Shown: piece after piece, positions 38,125-52,303 of the stretch
Numbering within the stretch: position 1 is the first letter of the stretch
How the letters are laid out: each line of letters opens with the position of its first letter
Source of the DNA: Varroa destructor
Lineage: Eukaryota > Arthropoda > Arachnida > Mesostigmata > Varroidae
Direction: 5' to 3'
Assembly (NCBI RefSeq): GCF_002443255.2
Contig: NW_019211455.1
Span: 31,523,778-31,587,777 of the forward strand
Length of the DNA: 64,000 nucleotides
The notes under the pieces: generated by a model
The model's input: only the letters and a program-made list of their open reading frames with translations
Database searches by the model: none
What the model was told of the DNA's origin: nothing
Made by a program: the position numbers and the translations under genes

Positions 38125-41100
38125 TTCTCATTTTACATATACTCTCTCTCAGGAGTCATAAACAGGGACACTAAATATGATAGTACAGCCCAAAATAATG
38201 TTCATCTTGATAAGGGTTGTACAATAAAATTAACGAATCCAACATGCAAACGAAAGCTTATACCGATGTTAACTATGCTCAATACGATAATTGTTATTTA
38301 AGTATAATTTTAAGAACTATCACTCTTCAACTACCTCTGTAGTATATACCTATTTTTACGAACTTTTCAGTCACGTTTTAGTTACACGTACTAATCAATC
38401 GTTCGGATCGCATCTGATGACGAACAGATACACGACGAAAAAGAGCCACCTCTTTTCAGATACTTTTCTGATAAGGTCTCACATCGAAGATCTGATCTTA
38501 CTCTGATATAGAGATCGACGCAGAATGATAAGTTTCCACTTACTGGATCCCTATGCTTTAAAGGCTACTGACATTTAGGGAAATATCAAGGGATAGATGT
38601 AGATCAAATGGAAGTAACCAACCTTAATGAATAAGTAAATATGTGTCACTTACTCTGACGAGAGGATGTTCGGGCGCATACACCCGTAGCAAAATGGCGA
38701 GTGGCTGAGAGCGAAAATTCGACAGTCATAACAGTCTCGACGTATTCCGCCTCTGGAAAAGATGAGGCCACTCGGCTCGTTGCTCTTGTTAGGCGTTTGT
38801 AGGCGGAAAAAGAACTACCGAAGAAACGGTACACCCTGTAGTGCGGAGGCGATTTTCAAAAGATTTCGAAACCAATAAATCGTAAAGAGCAACTTTTGCC
38901 GATTTGCATAGTATTAAATAACATAATAATTTTTGAAAACAAATAACGCAAGGCGTTTACATGTCGATAGGGTTGATTGACTCGCAATAGTAGTAGTAAT
39001 AGCAGTGAGCGTGTCCATTGCAGTATCTCTATGCAGGAAAAATAAACGAATCCTACATTTTCCATTCTTTGATCTTGATCTATTTCGATAAATAGGCTCG
39101 TTGCCATCGTACATTCACGGCATTCGCTTTTCTACTGAACAAGAAATCCATTACGCTTTATATACACTATTTGTACGATGACAGACGCGTGTGTGAAGCT
39201 GAAGAATGGATGTATACCAATATTGGAAATCAATTTTAAAGATAAGTCAATAAGAATTGGCGAGGCCGTCATCGTCCGAAGACGTTGCATTTGTGCAGCT
39301 TAGTACCACAGAGTCGACACTGCGCTGTGTAGACTTTCCCGACGCGAGCGATTTACCGCGGATCTGGCGAGCGAGCGAGCGAGCGCGCATGCATGCAACC
39401 GCTTTGCTGAGCATGCAGACAAACGAACAATCGTCCGTCCTTCTGTCCTCCAATATTGAGGATCAGTCTCTGGATGAAAGATGTTCCAATACCTTCAATC
39501 ATGCGCCGCTTCGAATAAGAGCTACATTATTTTCGTCCCCAGTGTTTATACTATGAGTACAAACAGTAGCAGCATTTCATTCTCAAAGATATTAATCCAT
39601 TTGTCAACCATTTGGATAACAAGTTGCGCTCCAACATTTAGCGTTTGTCATTCCTTCATTAGATGTGTTACCACGAGAGGCCTTCGAATTAGGACAAGTA
39701 TGAGCAGTGTTGCTGAAAGACCTGCCTTGCTCCAGCTGTAAAGTCCAATCAATAGAATCCGCTGGCGAAGGCCAAGAATATGTTATAATCACGGAACAAG
39801 GGCAGCTTGTTGTCAATAATTTTTCTCCGATGGCTAGATCTTCGTGTCGTAACTTAGATTTCATAGAAATGACATTAAGTTAAAATTACGTAACGTATAG
39901 AGGCAATGATTCATTTTATATTTTCATTCGTCTAAGTTTAATGGGATATATGTCTTTGCCGAACTTGAAACTCATAGCTCTGATGTAAAATAAACAATGA
40001 AGAGTAAATAAAAAGGCGTACATTTTATAATGAACACGAACCGTTCGTGTTCTGAACAGAGTCAATTTCTATGCGAAGTGCAGTACGAGCTATATATCTT
40101 TGACAACGCATTCGTGTAAGTCGGATATGCAAATATTATTCTAGAAAAGCATATAGGGACCAAAGTGTTACCATTTCTCTGCTCTACGAAAGGGCCATGT
40201 GTGAAGACAAAATGCTTGTCCGAGAACTCCTGGAGGCGCCCAGGCACAGGCCCAAAGTCAAACGTCAAGAATACTAACTTAAGATAAGAATAACTATCTT
40301 TATATAGATAATTTATTGTGCAATATTTTTTCACATAAATTACTAATTGAAAAAAAAAATTTACATGAAAGAGATACGTTTGTTAAGCAGACGCGTTACG
40401 CAGCTTGGTGCCTGGCGAAAAGAGTTTGACGTTTACCCCTATTATGCAGCGTATGAATCTGAATTAGTCTGATTTCGTGTAGCGCATGCTCTACGTCTCT
40501 TGAGAATTGTGCTAGGAAACAAGAGTCTGAGGTGGTCCAAATTTGTGAAGCCGAACAAAGCGTATAGCCTGATGGCTTTTCTATGGCAAGTCGAAAAAAA
40601 GTATTGTTAATTTTAAGTTCGCCTCTGGCGATTTTCTCGTAGATTTGATTACGTACTCGCTTTTATTTTTCTCCTGTGACGTTTCTCGTCAAAACACTCG
40701 TTTTTTTACTGTGACAGCAAAGTCCCGCGTGATTAGCTGATATCGTGTGATTAGGTTCGCGATAAAGCATCCCTCATATCCTTTGGATGCTTCCATCATG
40801 AAACATGGTTTAGGGAAGTAGAATATGGTGTGAAGAAGCAGGCATCTGATTATGACTTCAATTACTTTCGCTGTTACAATAAGGGTGATTTGTGTTCATG
40901 TAGCCGGTGTGGGGAAAACGGTGGTTGCAGCGACAGCGAGTGCGAGCGACCGCCATTATGATGACCTTTATGTCGTATAGCATCTGGAGGTGCAGGTCTA
41001 CACGTAAGTTCCTGCATCGCCAATCAGAGAAGCGCAAGAAGTCTACCAGTGACCTTAAGCCCCTGACAACCCTTCGAAGCCATTCGCTGCATAAAATTCA

Positions 41101-42570
41101 TCTACGTTCACTAACTCATTTAGCATCGCCTGCGCTTGCTTGGTGAGCTCGTTGAGCTAGCTATTACTCGAGCATAGCTTAAGGGATTAGCTTGTGTCCA
41201 TTTTCTGTGGCGATCGAACGAGACCGCAGCCCAGTCAGTAGAGTCGGGAGGCGGAGACGAGCGGTGCAGCTGGCCAGTCTCCAACCGTATTTCGATGGAA
41301 GATGAAGACTAGAGCATCATTGCGTGCTACGCTTTTTTCAATTTCGTACTTACCGTCATGACATCTGCGTCCAGTATACTTAAACAATTCAGATTCAACA
41401 AAATTCAACAATAAGGATAATTCAAAATAAGAGTAATAAATAATAATGCAACAGCATCGCAACGAAGCCTTCGTAAGGACAGAGAATAACTGTAGCTGGC
41501 TGTAGATGTAGTTGGTAAATTTAGACGAAAATTGGTATATAACAACGACAATGTTGTCAGAACTGGCGTTACCTTGTTAGACAACAGGAAGGTAAATTAT
41601 TTACGGCTTGTTGTCCCGGCAGTAAAAATGTCGACGGACGACAGAAGGACTCGGTATGATAGTAACTGCAATATTAACTAAGTAGACCCACCGTATCGGT
41701 GATGCCTTGTCGTAATTAGAGTTTTACTACAACCACCCGATGCGAAAAAAGACTGTTGCCACTAAGAGTTGATTAGGGAAATAGGTTTCACAAATTTAAT
41801 TTAGATTAGGTTTATTCGAATAATCAGATATCCGACATTGCTATAAATTTAAGGACGCCCGAACTGTAAATAAATGAGTTGCAATAGCAAAATGTTGAAG
41901 GCAGAGACTGTACAATGAGTCGCATTACCACAATTTCTTTTTATTCCGACTTTGTCGCTCAAACGTCGGCGTGATACTGAAGTTAAGGTAAAGTTGTTGG
42001 ATCTTTAGACCTCTTCTTCACGTTGAGCATAATCCGCTCTGTTTAGAGTTTAACCGTGTTGCTTGCTTCGATCTTGCCGAATGCAGTATTAAAGTACATT
42101 GCCGCTCTACTTTTAGCTAAAGCTAGCAGATTTTCAGGTCGCAAAAATGCTTCGCTCTTTTCGTTTACGAACGGAATGGAAAGTGGATCAATAAAACTAA
42201 TAATCTATTTACCAACCGCGTGAGCAACGCATATATCCTAGCTCTACGTTAAGCCTCAAAATCACGTCGTTGCTATAAGGGAACTTACAACTTTTTTTTT
42301 AAATCCCACTTTGTAAATATTATTGACAAAGTTAATTCTACAAGTACTTATTATAGCCAATTTTTGTTGCAGATTAGCTTTGGCTGGTCATTGTCATACA
42401 CATATATGTCTTATAGCCATAGATAGTTGCTGTGAAAATGATAATTGCTAGCGCGCGTGGTTTTAGGCGGCAAGATAGGCTCGTTAGCCTCCGTTAACCG
42501 TTATCTTCTGTGAGCTACAGAAAGCTGCTACCTAATGAGCCCACCAGCGATACATAATGGTTTATTCCCA
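38125..42570. other. No supported gene
   Basis: Chance-like ORFs only. The stretch 40890-41003 is GC-richer and ends in a GTAAGT donor, but its frames are interrupted. Confidence 0.5.
39367..39385. repeat. (GCGA)n short tandem repeat
   Basis: Four to five GCGA units followed by GCGCATGCATGCA. Confidence 0.85.
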
Positions 42571-42572
42571 TC

Positions 42573-42600
42573 GACCCATTTGCAATGACCCATTTGCAGA
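42573..42600. repeat. 14-bp tandem duplication near the transposase relic
   Basis: GACCCATTTGCAAT followed by GACCCATTTGCAGA, then AATGCAATGCAATGA. It is 200 bases beyond the 3' end of the mariner frame. Confidence 0.8.
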
Positions 42601-42816
42601 AATGCAATGCAATGACGAAATATTGGGCTGACAGGCATCTGGCAGACATTAAAATTTTTGAAAAAACATTTTTGAGCCTTTTTTTTTCAGCCAGTTAGGT
42701 TAGAATGATTATTGCTTCATGTGTAGTAGAAGTATATTCCTCCATTCGTCACACTTTTGTCCCGGTACTCCTGCGGTTCCTGAACAGCTATTTGCATTTC
42801 CGTTCGTAGTTTCTTT

Positions 42817-43209
42817 CTATATGTAATCGACAATGGGATATATTTGCCCATTGATTGTCCTTTGTGGGACATGGAAAGCGTCGTAATCACACGGATTTAA
42901 ATCGTCGGCTGAAGCCAATGGGGCATATTTCTTCGCTCGATTCAGAACACCGCGATGAGGTCTGCTATTGTCAAACTGCGCGCTTTCGATTGCCATGCCA
43001 ATGGTGCTAATGAGTTTCTTGAGAGATTTGCGATAGCGGATTGTTTTCGTTGTTTCATTTGTGGCGAGAATTTTTAGTAGAAGACGCTCAAATCTACCCG
43101 ATATAGTCGACGAGCCTAATTCCTTTTCAGAGCGACGTTCCGGATCGCTTTCCGGCTTAGGGTAGAGACTGAACCACGCCTTATCTATGGTAACTGAGAA
43201 TCTATTTTT
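42817..43209 (-). mobile_element. Tc1/mariner superfamily transposase relic (DDE domain fragment)
   Basis: An open frame of 130 codons with no initiator near its start: it opens right after TAA at 43212-43210 and ends at TAG 42819-42817. The catalytic core is recognisable. TIDKAWFSLY matches the first-Asp block (TGDEKW/TxDEAW in the family), FDNSRPH matches HDNARPH with the second Asp, and LNPCDYDAF matches the SPDLxPCDY block with the third Asp. About 70 residues separate the first two Asp, against about 90 in mariners, and 27 separate the last two, against 34 in DD34D elements. The domain therefore looks shortened by in-frame deletions. The N-terminal DNA-binding half is not recognisable upstream, and I did not find terminal inverted repeats. 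Most likely a dead copy, although the frame is still open. Superfamily is confident; the exact family is not. Confidence 0.8.
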
Positions 43210-45167
43210 TTACATAGTGTCCGCGTTTTCAGTGTTTGAGCTATGTTCTTTATCGTATTACATGTGAAACGCCAATTTTGACCGGCACAGCCTTAAAGAG
43301 GTTGCTTTTGTAAAAAGTCGCCTTGATTATGGTAATACGTATTGCCCTTCGGGTTGCAACGTCTAGTCACGTTCACGCTAACTTTTAATACTCTAATCTC
43401 CGTTTTTGAAACAACTGCACTATTCACGTATCGGGCTTTCGCTATTTTCTTAATGTGTTTGTCAATCTTCGATGAGTTTTCACAGAGTTATGGCCTTTGA
43501 GGAACAAAACTTCGCCAATGAGCGTAGATTTTCGAGACAATATGTTTTTCTTCTAAACATATTCCTCTTAGAACAAACTCAACCGGCTCTCATTTGCAAA
43601 CTGTTTCTGGAAGACTGGAGTATTTACCGGCTAAACTATTTGCTAGCGACGCTTAGTTCAAAACTCATCCAATTTGAAAGACCGTCGAATTCGCTTATAA
43701 CAGCCTAATACGTCGTTCTACTCTCCACCGTTTATATGGAATCAATTGTGTAGCGTTAGACGCAATCTGTCGTTCAGAAGATAAGGCACTCTTGAATCTG
43801 TAAGGCTTCAGTTTGTCTTCCTTTCATTAATCCCGTTTAGCCTGTTCTATCCGTGTAGCTCTCGCGGCCGGGACTGCTGCAGTTCGCGGAAAAAATGGTC
43901 GGACCGATGCTGTTGGAAATGATCGGATGGGCGGACGTGCGAGGGATGGAAGGAAGCACCACGCGGGAAAGTGTTTTTGGTGACGGCAGCTGCGAGTGAA
44001 ACTGCTACAGCGCCAGAGCGGCTTCTGCAAAGTGCAAAGTGTCTTTTTGCTCACTCGGTGTTCGCTTGGTTCACATGTGGCTGACGCCGCCATTGCCACC
44101 CTTCTACTTTTCTTTTTCCTCGCAGAGGATGCCTCGAGCTTCTACATGCTTGGTCGCCTGTTTGTTCTGTGGGCCTTCCAACAGCCTGCCGCTGCTGCTG
44201 CTGCTACTGCCTGCGGCTCGGCTACAGGCCGCGTCCTTTTTTCCAAGCTGACTTGGGGAATTGAATTCTCTGAAGAGCAGGGAAAGAAAGGCCAAGAGGG
44301 CTTCAGAGAGCCACAGTACTAACTTTAGTCCAAATCAGTTAGACCAGAAGGCCAACTGGGAAATTTGCGCTTGTCTAGGGTTTTCCCAAATCGACACAGC
44401 TGTAATTTTCACGATTTTATGGTTGAGTCGACGAAGTTTCCGGCACCATAGTTAATTTTGGTTCTCATGGTGAACATCTGAATACGCTTGCATGGCAATT
44501 GTAGCTACTGGATGAAGACAAATGCAGAAGCGTTCCTAGTTAAGCCGGCAATGGAACCGAGCGCCATAGCAACACTGTGGCATTTCATTTGAGGAAGGCC
44601 CAGAAGCTGCTCAGTTCCCTTTTTAGTGCATTACGAACGTTCGCTTCTTCTTTAGGTTGACTCTACCTGGCGGCACAGCCTAAGCCCCTCACAGTTTACC
44701 CAGCCAGCACGGTTGTCAGCTACTCCACTACCTTATCCAGCGGCACTAGTCACCATTCGGCTTGTTGCACAGTGATCGCATCCAAGTGGTTGCATACATA
44801 CTGGTATAGGCGCATCCTGTTTCGTTCGCTCTCGTACGCTCGTAGTGGCGCATAGCATGGAAGCGCGGGGAGATTTCATCACATACACCCTCCCTACCCC
44901 TGCATCCCTCCTAGATTCGGCCACTCGCATGTGGCAGTTGCTACATCTTCTCGACTTTCGCAGGCTTCACCGTTGTACCTCGTTGACCCTGCATCAGGCA
45001 TACTCAATTTAAGTTGACTTGAATGAGAGCAACATGGGGCCGTATTAACGTCCAAACTTTTCGTGCTTAATGGAAACTAAAAGTTTGTTTTACGCGCTCT
45101 GTAAATTGTTCCTTTGTCGACCCTATGTGTGAAATGCCTCGAAAGTGCTTAAGCTATCTGCTTGCTT

Positions 45168-45180
45168 GGGGGGGGGGGGG
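45168..45180. repeat. G13 homopolymer
   Basis: Thirteen G in a row in AT-rich surroundings. Confidence 0.95.
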
Positions 45181-47743
45181 AATCAGGGCATTTCCTGTTG
45201 AGAGTGATATCCTTGGAAATGCGCAGAAAAACTAGTAGAATTAAAAATGTATTAGTTTGCTGTACAGGGAAATTTGTAAGTCTTTGGGAAGCATATCTAT
45301 CTGCTTTTACTTTCCAATTAATAATGCGCATCTAGATGCTGCAAAACAGGTAGAGGAAAAAGCCTTCGAACAGTCAGCGTTCCAGTCCCATAACTCGTCA
45401 TTTTCTGGTGGTCTCGATATTCATTCGAACCCTTACTCGGTTTGTTTCTGCTGTCTCAGATATACATTCGTTTAGATTGCGGTCTTTGTGTATGACAGCC
45501 GTGTATTATCTTATAAACACATACAAATGTTGTGTATGCTTTCCATGAAATCTGGAATCCATGGAGAAAGTAATGCAAAATTTCATTACTTGTAGTAACA
45601 AGCGTAGTAGAAACTTAGTATCTCTCTTGCTGCAAATTGCATTAAGATTGTTCTTTTGATAATAGGTACAAGGACTTATGCTCACCTGTCTGTGCATCTT
45701 AAATGCCTAGTTTATTATCAACAGTCCTTGTAGCCTGTAACAACTACTTATGGACAGATTTCTATATAGCATAGATATCTTTGATTGTTATAAGTTGAAG
45801 CCATGTTTCAAGGTTATGAGAAATATGTCGATAGGTTCCTGAGTTTACATGCGAGTATTGCAGATCTGAATGCGATTATTAGTGACGCACACTCCCCCCA
45901 ATGACTCCTAGAATAAAAAGGCATGCTTATTTAAACTGCCGATGTCTTCTACTACAGAAAACACTTTAGCACAGGACGCACTGAGTCCTGTCTAAAACTG
46001 CAGTCTTTTTTCAATGTGACGTTTACCACGAAAAGAGATTGATTTTATACAGCTCGTTAAGTCACTGTTTATCAGGTTAGGAACCGCGCAGAATGGGACG
46101 CGTATCTGCCGATAAATCGGTCAAATCCTGAGGCACGTTGCAGAGAGCATTGAACGATCAGTAGGACTCGCGCGGGATCCCAAAATATGAAGATTAGATT
46201 GCCGCTAGATAATTGAGAGGCTGAGTCTGGGGCAGTGTTCACTGCAACGCTATTCTAGCAGTTGATCATGATGACCATAATAATAATAAAGTTGACACGA
46301 TTAGTTTACATAGACAAACGCATTCGACCATGCCTAGAGAGTACACACAACATCGCGGTCAGCATTGGACACACAATAAAAATCACGGTCAATTCGTGTA
46401 CGGTAAAGGATATTAGCACGATAGATAATATTGTTGGGAAGTATGGGCATTCGATTAGCAATTCAATGGGCAATTAAACCAAAAACGGGTTTCCTTCATG
46501 GTATCACTGAATGTACGATAGAAAATTTGTCAGGTTAACTAAGCCTGGGGCAGATGTCGCGGATTCTGACCTAGACGCACCTCACAGTATGTGCTGCAGG
46601 AAAAAATCCCTGCTCTTCCCCAATCATTCCCATTGTGATGTAGGCTTCTATCTCTCCGTGTGAATGTTCGAAACAAAGCTTTACAGAAATCTATTGAAGG
46701 TGGTCGTATATAGAACAGAGTCTTTCGCATACGCGCCAAAGCATAGCATTGATCATTATACAAAATAGAGACATGTCTCACTATTGCGTTCTATTAAAAC
46801 TAGTTCACTATAACTAAGACGTAAAACCTAACATCTAAAACAATGCTGTAAACGATACCGAAACAATACCGGATGGGATGAACGGCGAGAATAACGACCA
46901 CCTAGATTTAAGCCGTTCTCTCTGCAAGCTCAACTGAGGTTTCCAATGTTATTTTGGGGCGATAAGAAGAAAACTTAGTAACCCGTTATTGGTCAAACGA
47001 TTACGAACCATTATTATCGAAATGTTCAAACACTAAAACTCTATTCGCTACTGTTGTATCATATATAACATTCAGATAATAGCTTATTTGAGTATTTTGT
47101 TTTTAGTTTGATGTTTTAGCTTTTGATGTTTTTTTGGTTTGATGAAATGATAGGCTATTTCCCATTACGATTTCTATAACTTTCATGTTCGATTTAAATG
47201 TGTATGTAGGTGTGTGTAGCGAGGAACATGACTCCTAATCTATTTTAGGGTGTAGTAGCTTTTGCTGTCTTCAATGCCGGGAGAATTTCCTTGTCCATTG
47301 TTATACAATGCGGGCAGTCAGTGGCACGAACCACTAAACATTCCTCCTTTAAGGATTGTCTTTCAGTTCCCGTTGGGTTGATAGATCGGAGACCAGAACA
47401 GGAGAACAGGGGCGGGTGGAAAAGGGGTGCAAGGTTATTTCCATCGACCGATTCTTTTCAGTATTGGCCCTTTTTTTTTTACTGTACATAATTGCGTTGG
47501 CTTGACAGCAGCTCTGATAATGCAACACATCGACCTCGATCTACTAGTACAAGTATTCGCGATAGTCCAAGCTTCTTCACTATATTTGATTTACAAACAG
47601 ACCCGCACTCGCATAGAGCTCTCGTGGACCATAGTTTGTAGTCAACTAGTGAAGTTTTACTGGCTTCATTACCTTCATTATTTAGAAATTGAACTGTATC
47701 ATTCATTGTCGTAATTTTCCCTAACGGGCGCGGCCTGTCGCTT

Positions 47744-47770
47744 TATATATATGCATACATATATATATAT
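47744..47770. repeat. Interrupted (TA)n tract
   Basis: TA repeat with a central ATGCATACAT. Confidence 0.85.
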
Positions 47771-50179
47771 GATTCAATTTTTGTGTTCTCACGCAGACCC
47801 TACTGTGTTTGCACTACAATGACAGGCACAAGTCGTTTTTAAATGTTACGTTCAGGCAGACGTCTAGCTATCGTCGCGTTGACTACATATGCCCCTAGGC
47901 AGGAGAAGGTAATATTACATTACACATATTAAGGAAGAATTTATTTGGTTCAGGGTGGAAACTGTTACAAAAACGGGAGCAGTGTCGTGCATGGTACATT
48001 TTGTGATAATATCGTTGACAGCGCGGCATATAAGCGCTGCTCCTACAGGTAGTATTATTGAGAATTAGCCTAAAAATATACTTCAGAACTGAATAGCGAC
48101 CTAGTACCTATCTTCTCGCTGATCTGTTGAATAAACGTCGTTCATTATACAGCTGCCGCTGAGAAGAATTTTCGGTCTTGTGCACCTTCATCCTCAGTGT
48201 ACGTATGTTAAGCGCATCTAGTTAAATCGACATGTTGATGGGTACATTTATGTGTGTGGTTATTGGGAAGTCAGCAACAATTGTCTGCTACATCGCGGAT
48301 AGTAGATTCGACAACGTAAGGCATCTGAACGGATCTGAATCGCCGTGCTCGAATAAGAAACGAATGGCCAAACACGATAGACGAAGGAGGCAAGTTAGCA
48401 AAGAAACAGAAAGCAACGAAAAGCACATTAGGCGGGGCCAGGTAGGGGGAAACGGGCAAAGCAAAAGGCTAGTGGAACATCTAAGGAGATCAACCTCAAG
48501 TAAGTTTCACGGGCGGACGGCTCAACGGTAGATGAATCTCGCAAGATGACTTTTATAGGTCCTCGGAATTAAGGGATGTTATAGCGACAGGGGTTTCGTC
48601 GAGTATAAGCAATCCGCAGTAGCGATAAAAATAACAGAAGTGGGAGAAAGCCGACTAAGAGACGCACCACCTGTTCGAAGCATAACGCGAAAGCAGCACA
48701 GCAGTATGACTCTTCGTATAGAGATATCATAAAAAAGGAACGAATAAAAACGAAACGTGAAGGTAAGGTACAACCATTACAGAACTATAGTACATTAATT
48801 GCTAGAACTGGTAATTTAGCCGTCGGCCCGATGATGAAACTATGTGTGCCCTCGCTTAGACTAAATAGAGCAAAGTACGCGCGTGATATGAACATGCAGA
48901 ATTTTTATCGATTAAGCTGGACGTCTTTCATTCGATTTGTCGGATTTTCCCGAAATACACATAAAATTGTATTGTAATATATGAAGGCAATAAACAATCT
49001 AGTGGTGAAATAATGACCTAGGTCTCATTGATAATAGAATCGGCTATATCAAAGGGTATGTATCACTAGTAGGAAACTAATAGAAGGGCTAATGTATCGT
49101 AGAATTTTGGTTTCCGTAAGCAGTACGTTCCGCGAACAAAGCGAACGATATTTTTTCGAAATGCTGCAGAGTAGGAGAAATACACTTTGGCAAATGGAAT
49201 AATTACGAATACAGTCTGGCGCTCCGACTGACAAGCCGGCTTTACGGTTACAAAAATACCCGATAAGTAGCACATAAATGTTACGACAGTTGGTAAATTT
49301 TCTTTACTTATAATCGCAGCATAACGCAGTCGCGTCTCTTAAACGAAACTCTTCAACTCGAAGTCATATGAAGAGAATATAAAACAAAAAATCAAAAATT
49401 AGCTTACCTGGTGGAAAGTTGGCTAAGTATTTTGAACGCCACAGTGCCGCGTGATTTTTTAAACATCCTGTATTTGATTAATGTGAATAGCCGGTATTAT
49501 TTCTACTATGATAATTTTGAGCTAATTTAAATCAACACTACTAGATATTCGGCAGAACGTTATCCTGACTGTCATCGTTCGTACAGCTCGTCTTATTCGA
49601 ATGTTCGCGCTCTAAAATCCGTTACGTACGCCCCAAAGGAATAATGGCCGCGGTATATTGAAAATGGTGCTATCTGGCAAGTCGCGATAAAAAAGGCCAA
49701 GTGTCATCCTGGGCGAAAAGGATCTGTGAAGAAAGCACGTTCGGGACCATAATTTGCATATCATACATTTAAAGAGCGCTGTATACGCATGATTACAGAT
49801 TAACTATAAAAATACTTTTGTCAATATGAATGCTCCTCTATAAAATGGATGGAAAATATTCCTTCTGGCTAATTACAGTGGCCTTATTTCGACACTTACC
49901 TAGGTGACACTTGCGGACTTCAGACGTGGAAAAAGTGCCACAATTAAAAAATCTGTTGCGTCGCAGACCGAATCCCATAATAAAAGCAAAAAACTAACCA
50001 TGCTTGTATATAAACCCATATAGAATTTAACAGTGATGCAAAAAATCAGCGTAGAGACTCTGTTATAATTTGAAAAAGAACAGCTTATATGCGTGAACTT
50101 GTCTACTATTAGAGCCTACAAAAGACGTCACAATTAAAGTTGTTCATAAGTCATCAAAATGTAATGTCTTTCCACATAT

Positions 50180-50231
50180 TTTGTATATTATAGTGATCAA
50201 TATATATTATAATAATATATATTATAGTGAT
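50180..50231. repeat. AT palindrome flanked by direct repeats
   Basis: TATATTATAGTGAT occurs twice, near 50185 and 50217. Between the copies is a near-perfect palindrome built of ATATATTATAATAATATATAT. It probably arose by slippage or fold-back in AT-rich DNA. Confidence 0.7.
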
Positions 50232-50275
50232 TCGATACACGAGGGCGTGTTATAACGAGCCATACATAAACAGAG

Positions 50276-50304
50276 ATATATATGTATATATATATATATA
50301 TATA
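50276..50304. repeat. (TA)n microsatellite
   Basis: TA repeat with one TATG interruption. Confidence 0.85.
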
Positions 50305-52260
50305 AATACATACATATGACATACTTCTTTTCAGGAAGTGGTGACCGCCAATTTTGCAAAAATTGATCGGCGCTAACGACTATCGCTACACAAAGTACTA
50401 TCATAACCGATACTATAATGATGTCTACCACTGCTATTCGACACGCTCAGAGTCAAAAGTAATTAAATGATGGATTAAAATGAGGAATTGAAAAAGAAAA
50501 ACGGGCGATTCACACATACACTTGCCTGCATTGAAGCGAAGTTTCGTGGGCAACTACTTACTTGATCGTTTTCTCATTAATCCCATATTTAGATTCATTG
50601 TTTGCTTATTTCTTGCCTGTCATCTGCCTTCTAAACGACCTTCGTTCTCGTCGCCATCTGCTCGTATTCCAATTCGGCCTGTGTATCCCGTGGGTGGGCG
50701 TAAAGTCGTACCACGCACGCCGTCATCATTCTTGTGTTCTTCATTTCCTTTATTTTCCTCTTCTTTCTTGCTACACTAACTGTAGATAGATGGCTGGACA
50801 TTCGGCAAGCTTAGGTAATACATCTTTGGATCCTACGCAGCCACACGCTTCTTCGAGTTTTTCTACTAGCTTTGTTCACGAACGTTTCACTTCCATTTTT
50901 CCGCTCTATTCCGAGTGACGATATTTGTTTGCTGGAAAAAAGTGAAACACGTGTCAACGAACACAGCAGCTTATCGGATGAAAAGCTTAATCCCACAGAA
51001 GCGCTACCCTTTCACTAATCCTGTAGCAGCGTTGACGAAGGAGGTTTTGACCTTTCACCGGCATATTTCCATTTAGATTCTTTCGTATCTATGCCACCCT
51101 ATCTCGGATCTTAAAACGTTAAAAGGAGCGGACGAACACGGACTTGTTTAGGGATAGGCCACAACCATAGTTCAGTCTGGTCAAGGAAGAAAGAGGCTAG
51201 CACGACTAAACGCTGCGAAGGTATTAGAAATTATTGGACTTTCCTATAGCATGTGCTGGGGGCATCATGTCCGCCTGGTGTAATCTCAAAATGAGTTGGC
51301 GTTCGCAGGACGCCGCTACGACGACAATAAGCCAACTACAAGAGCGACTTCATTTCTTTTGGTCTACAATTGCTATTACTGCTCCTATCGCTAAAGCGAC
51401 TGGGGGTAACGAAACATGTTTTTTTATCTCATGTGTGCTGATTTGAGTAAGAATAAGTGAGACCGGGAAATGTGGTCGAGTAAGACCAGATTGGATCAGA
51501 TCCATTCTCAAGGAGACGATTCTGACCGCTGCAAATGTTTCCAATGTATCATCGGTCGAACCGTAGCGGAAAAACTGAAGAGAGGGTACATGCGTGCGAG
51601 CCAATTGAACTAAAAGTGGCAAACGTTGGCAATTATAAAACCAATCATTATATGCCTTTCAGCTATATTTATATGGTTCTAAGAAGCCATATCGGCCGCA
51701 CCCACTGCAACACTGACCATCTTTTGCCATTAGACGAGCGAACAGTAAACGCTCACTTTGTTGTAGACAAGTGTGAATCTATACAGAAAGCTAGTATCGA
51801 ACTAATGTTTGCTTTTTCGTAAAAGCTCGCACCATTCCGGCTTTCTTTTCTTTCACGGAAAAAGAGGGCCCCTCTCGTCTCGGGTTTAGCGTGCCGTTTT
51901 GTCCGTTTGCTCGCCTTCGCAGACGCCTCAAGAAAATTGGCCTGCCCGAACGAGGGACCGCAGCGCTTCGCTATTCCCAAGAAAAACATATGACCCTTTC
52001 ATTGGTCGAAGCGGTCGTTTCGTTGGGCCGGAACTGTAAAATCAAATTTTCCAACAACTGCCGATATAAAATGTAAACAAGAAAGACAGCATAGGAAGAC
52101 TGCCTCTGCTATAGGGTACGATCATGAGCGAAGTGAAGCCGAACCTTTATAGTTATTTCTTCGTCCTAAAATACTGGTAAAACTACAATAGTACTGCATC
52201 GTATTTCTTCACTTTGACCCTTAACCATTACTCTCTCGGTCAGCTTTGATTCTTTACAAT

Positions 52261-52263
<3 letters not shown>

Positions 52264-52302
<39 letters not shown>
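52264..52302. repeat. (AT)19 microsatellite, longest in the window
   Basis: About 19 uninterrupted AT units. Confidence 0.95.

Positions 52303-52303
<1 letters not shown>

Noticed and set aside
40882..41003. AGVGKT, a Walker-A-like string, plus strand
   Set aside because: It lacks the full GxxxxGK[ST] context, the frame ends in TAG 17 codons later, and no other ATPase motif follows.
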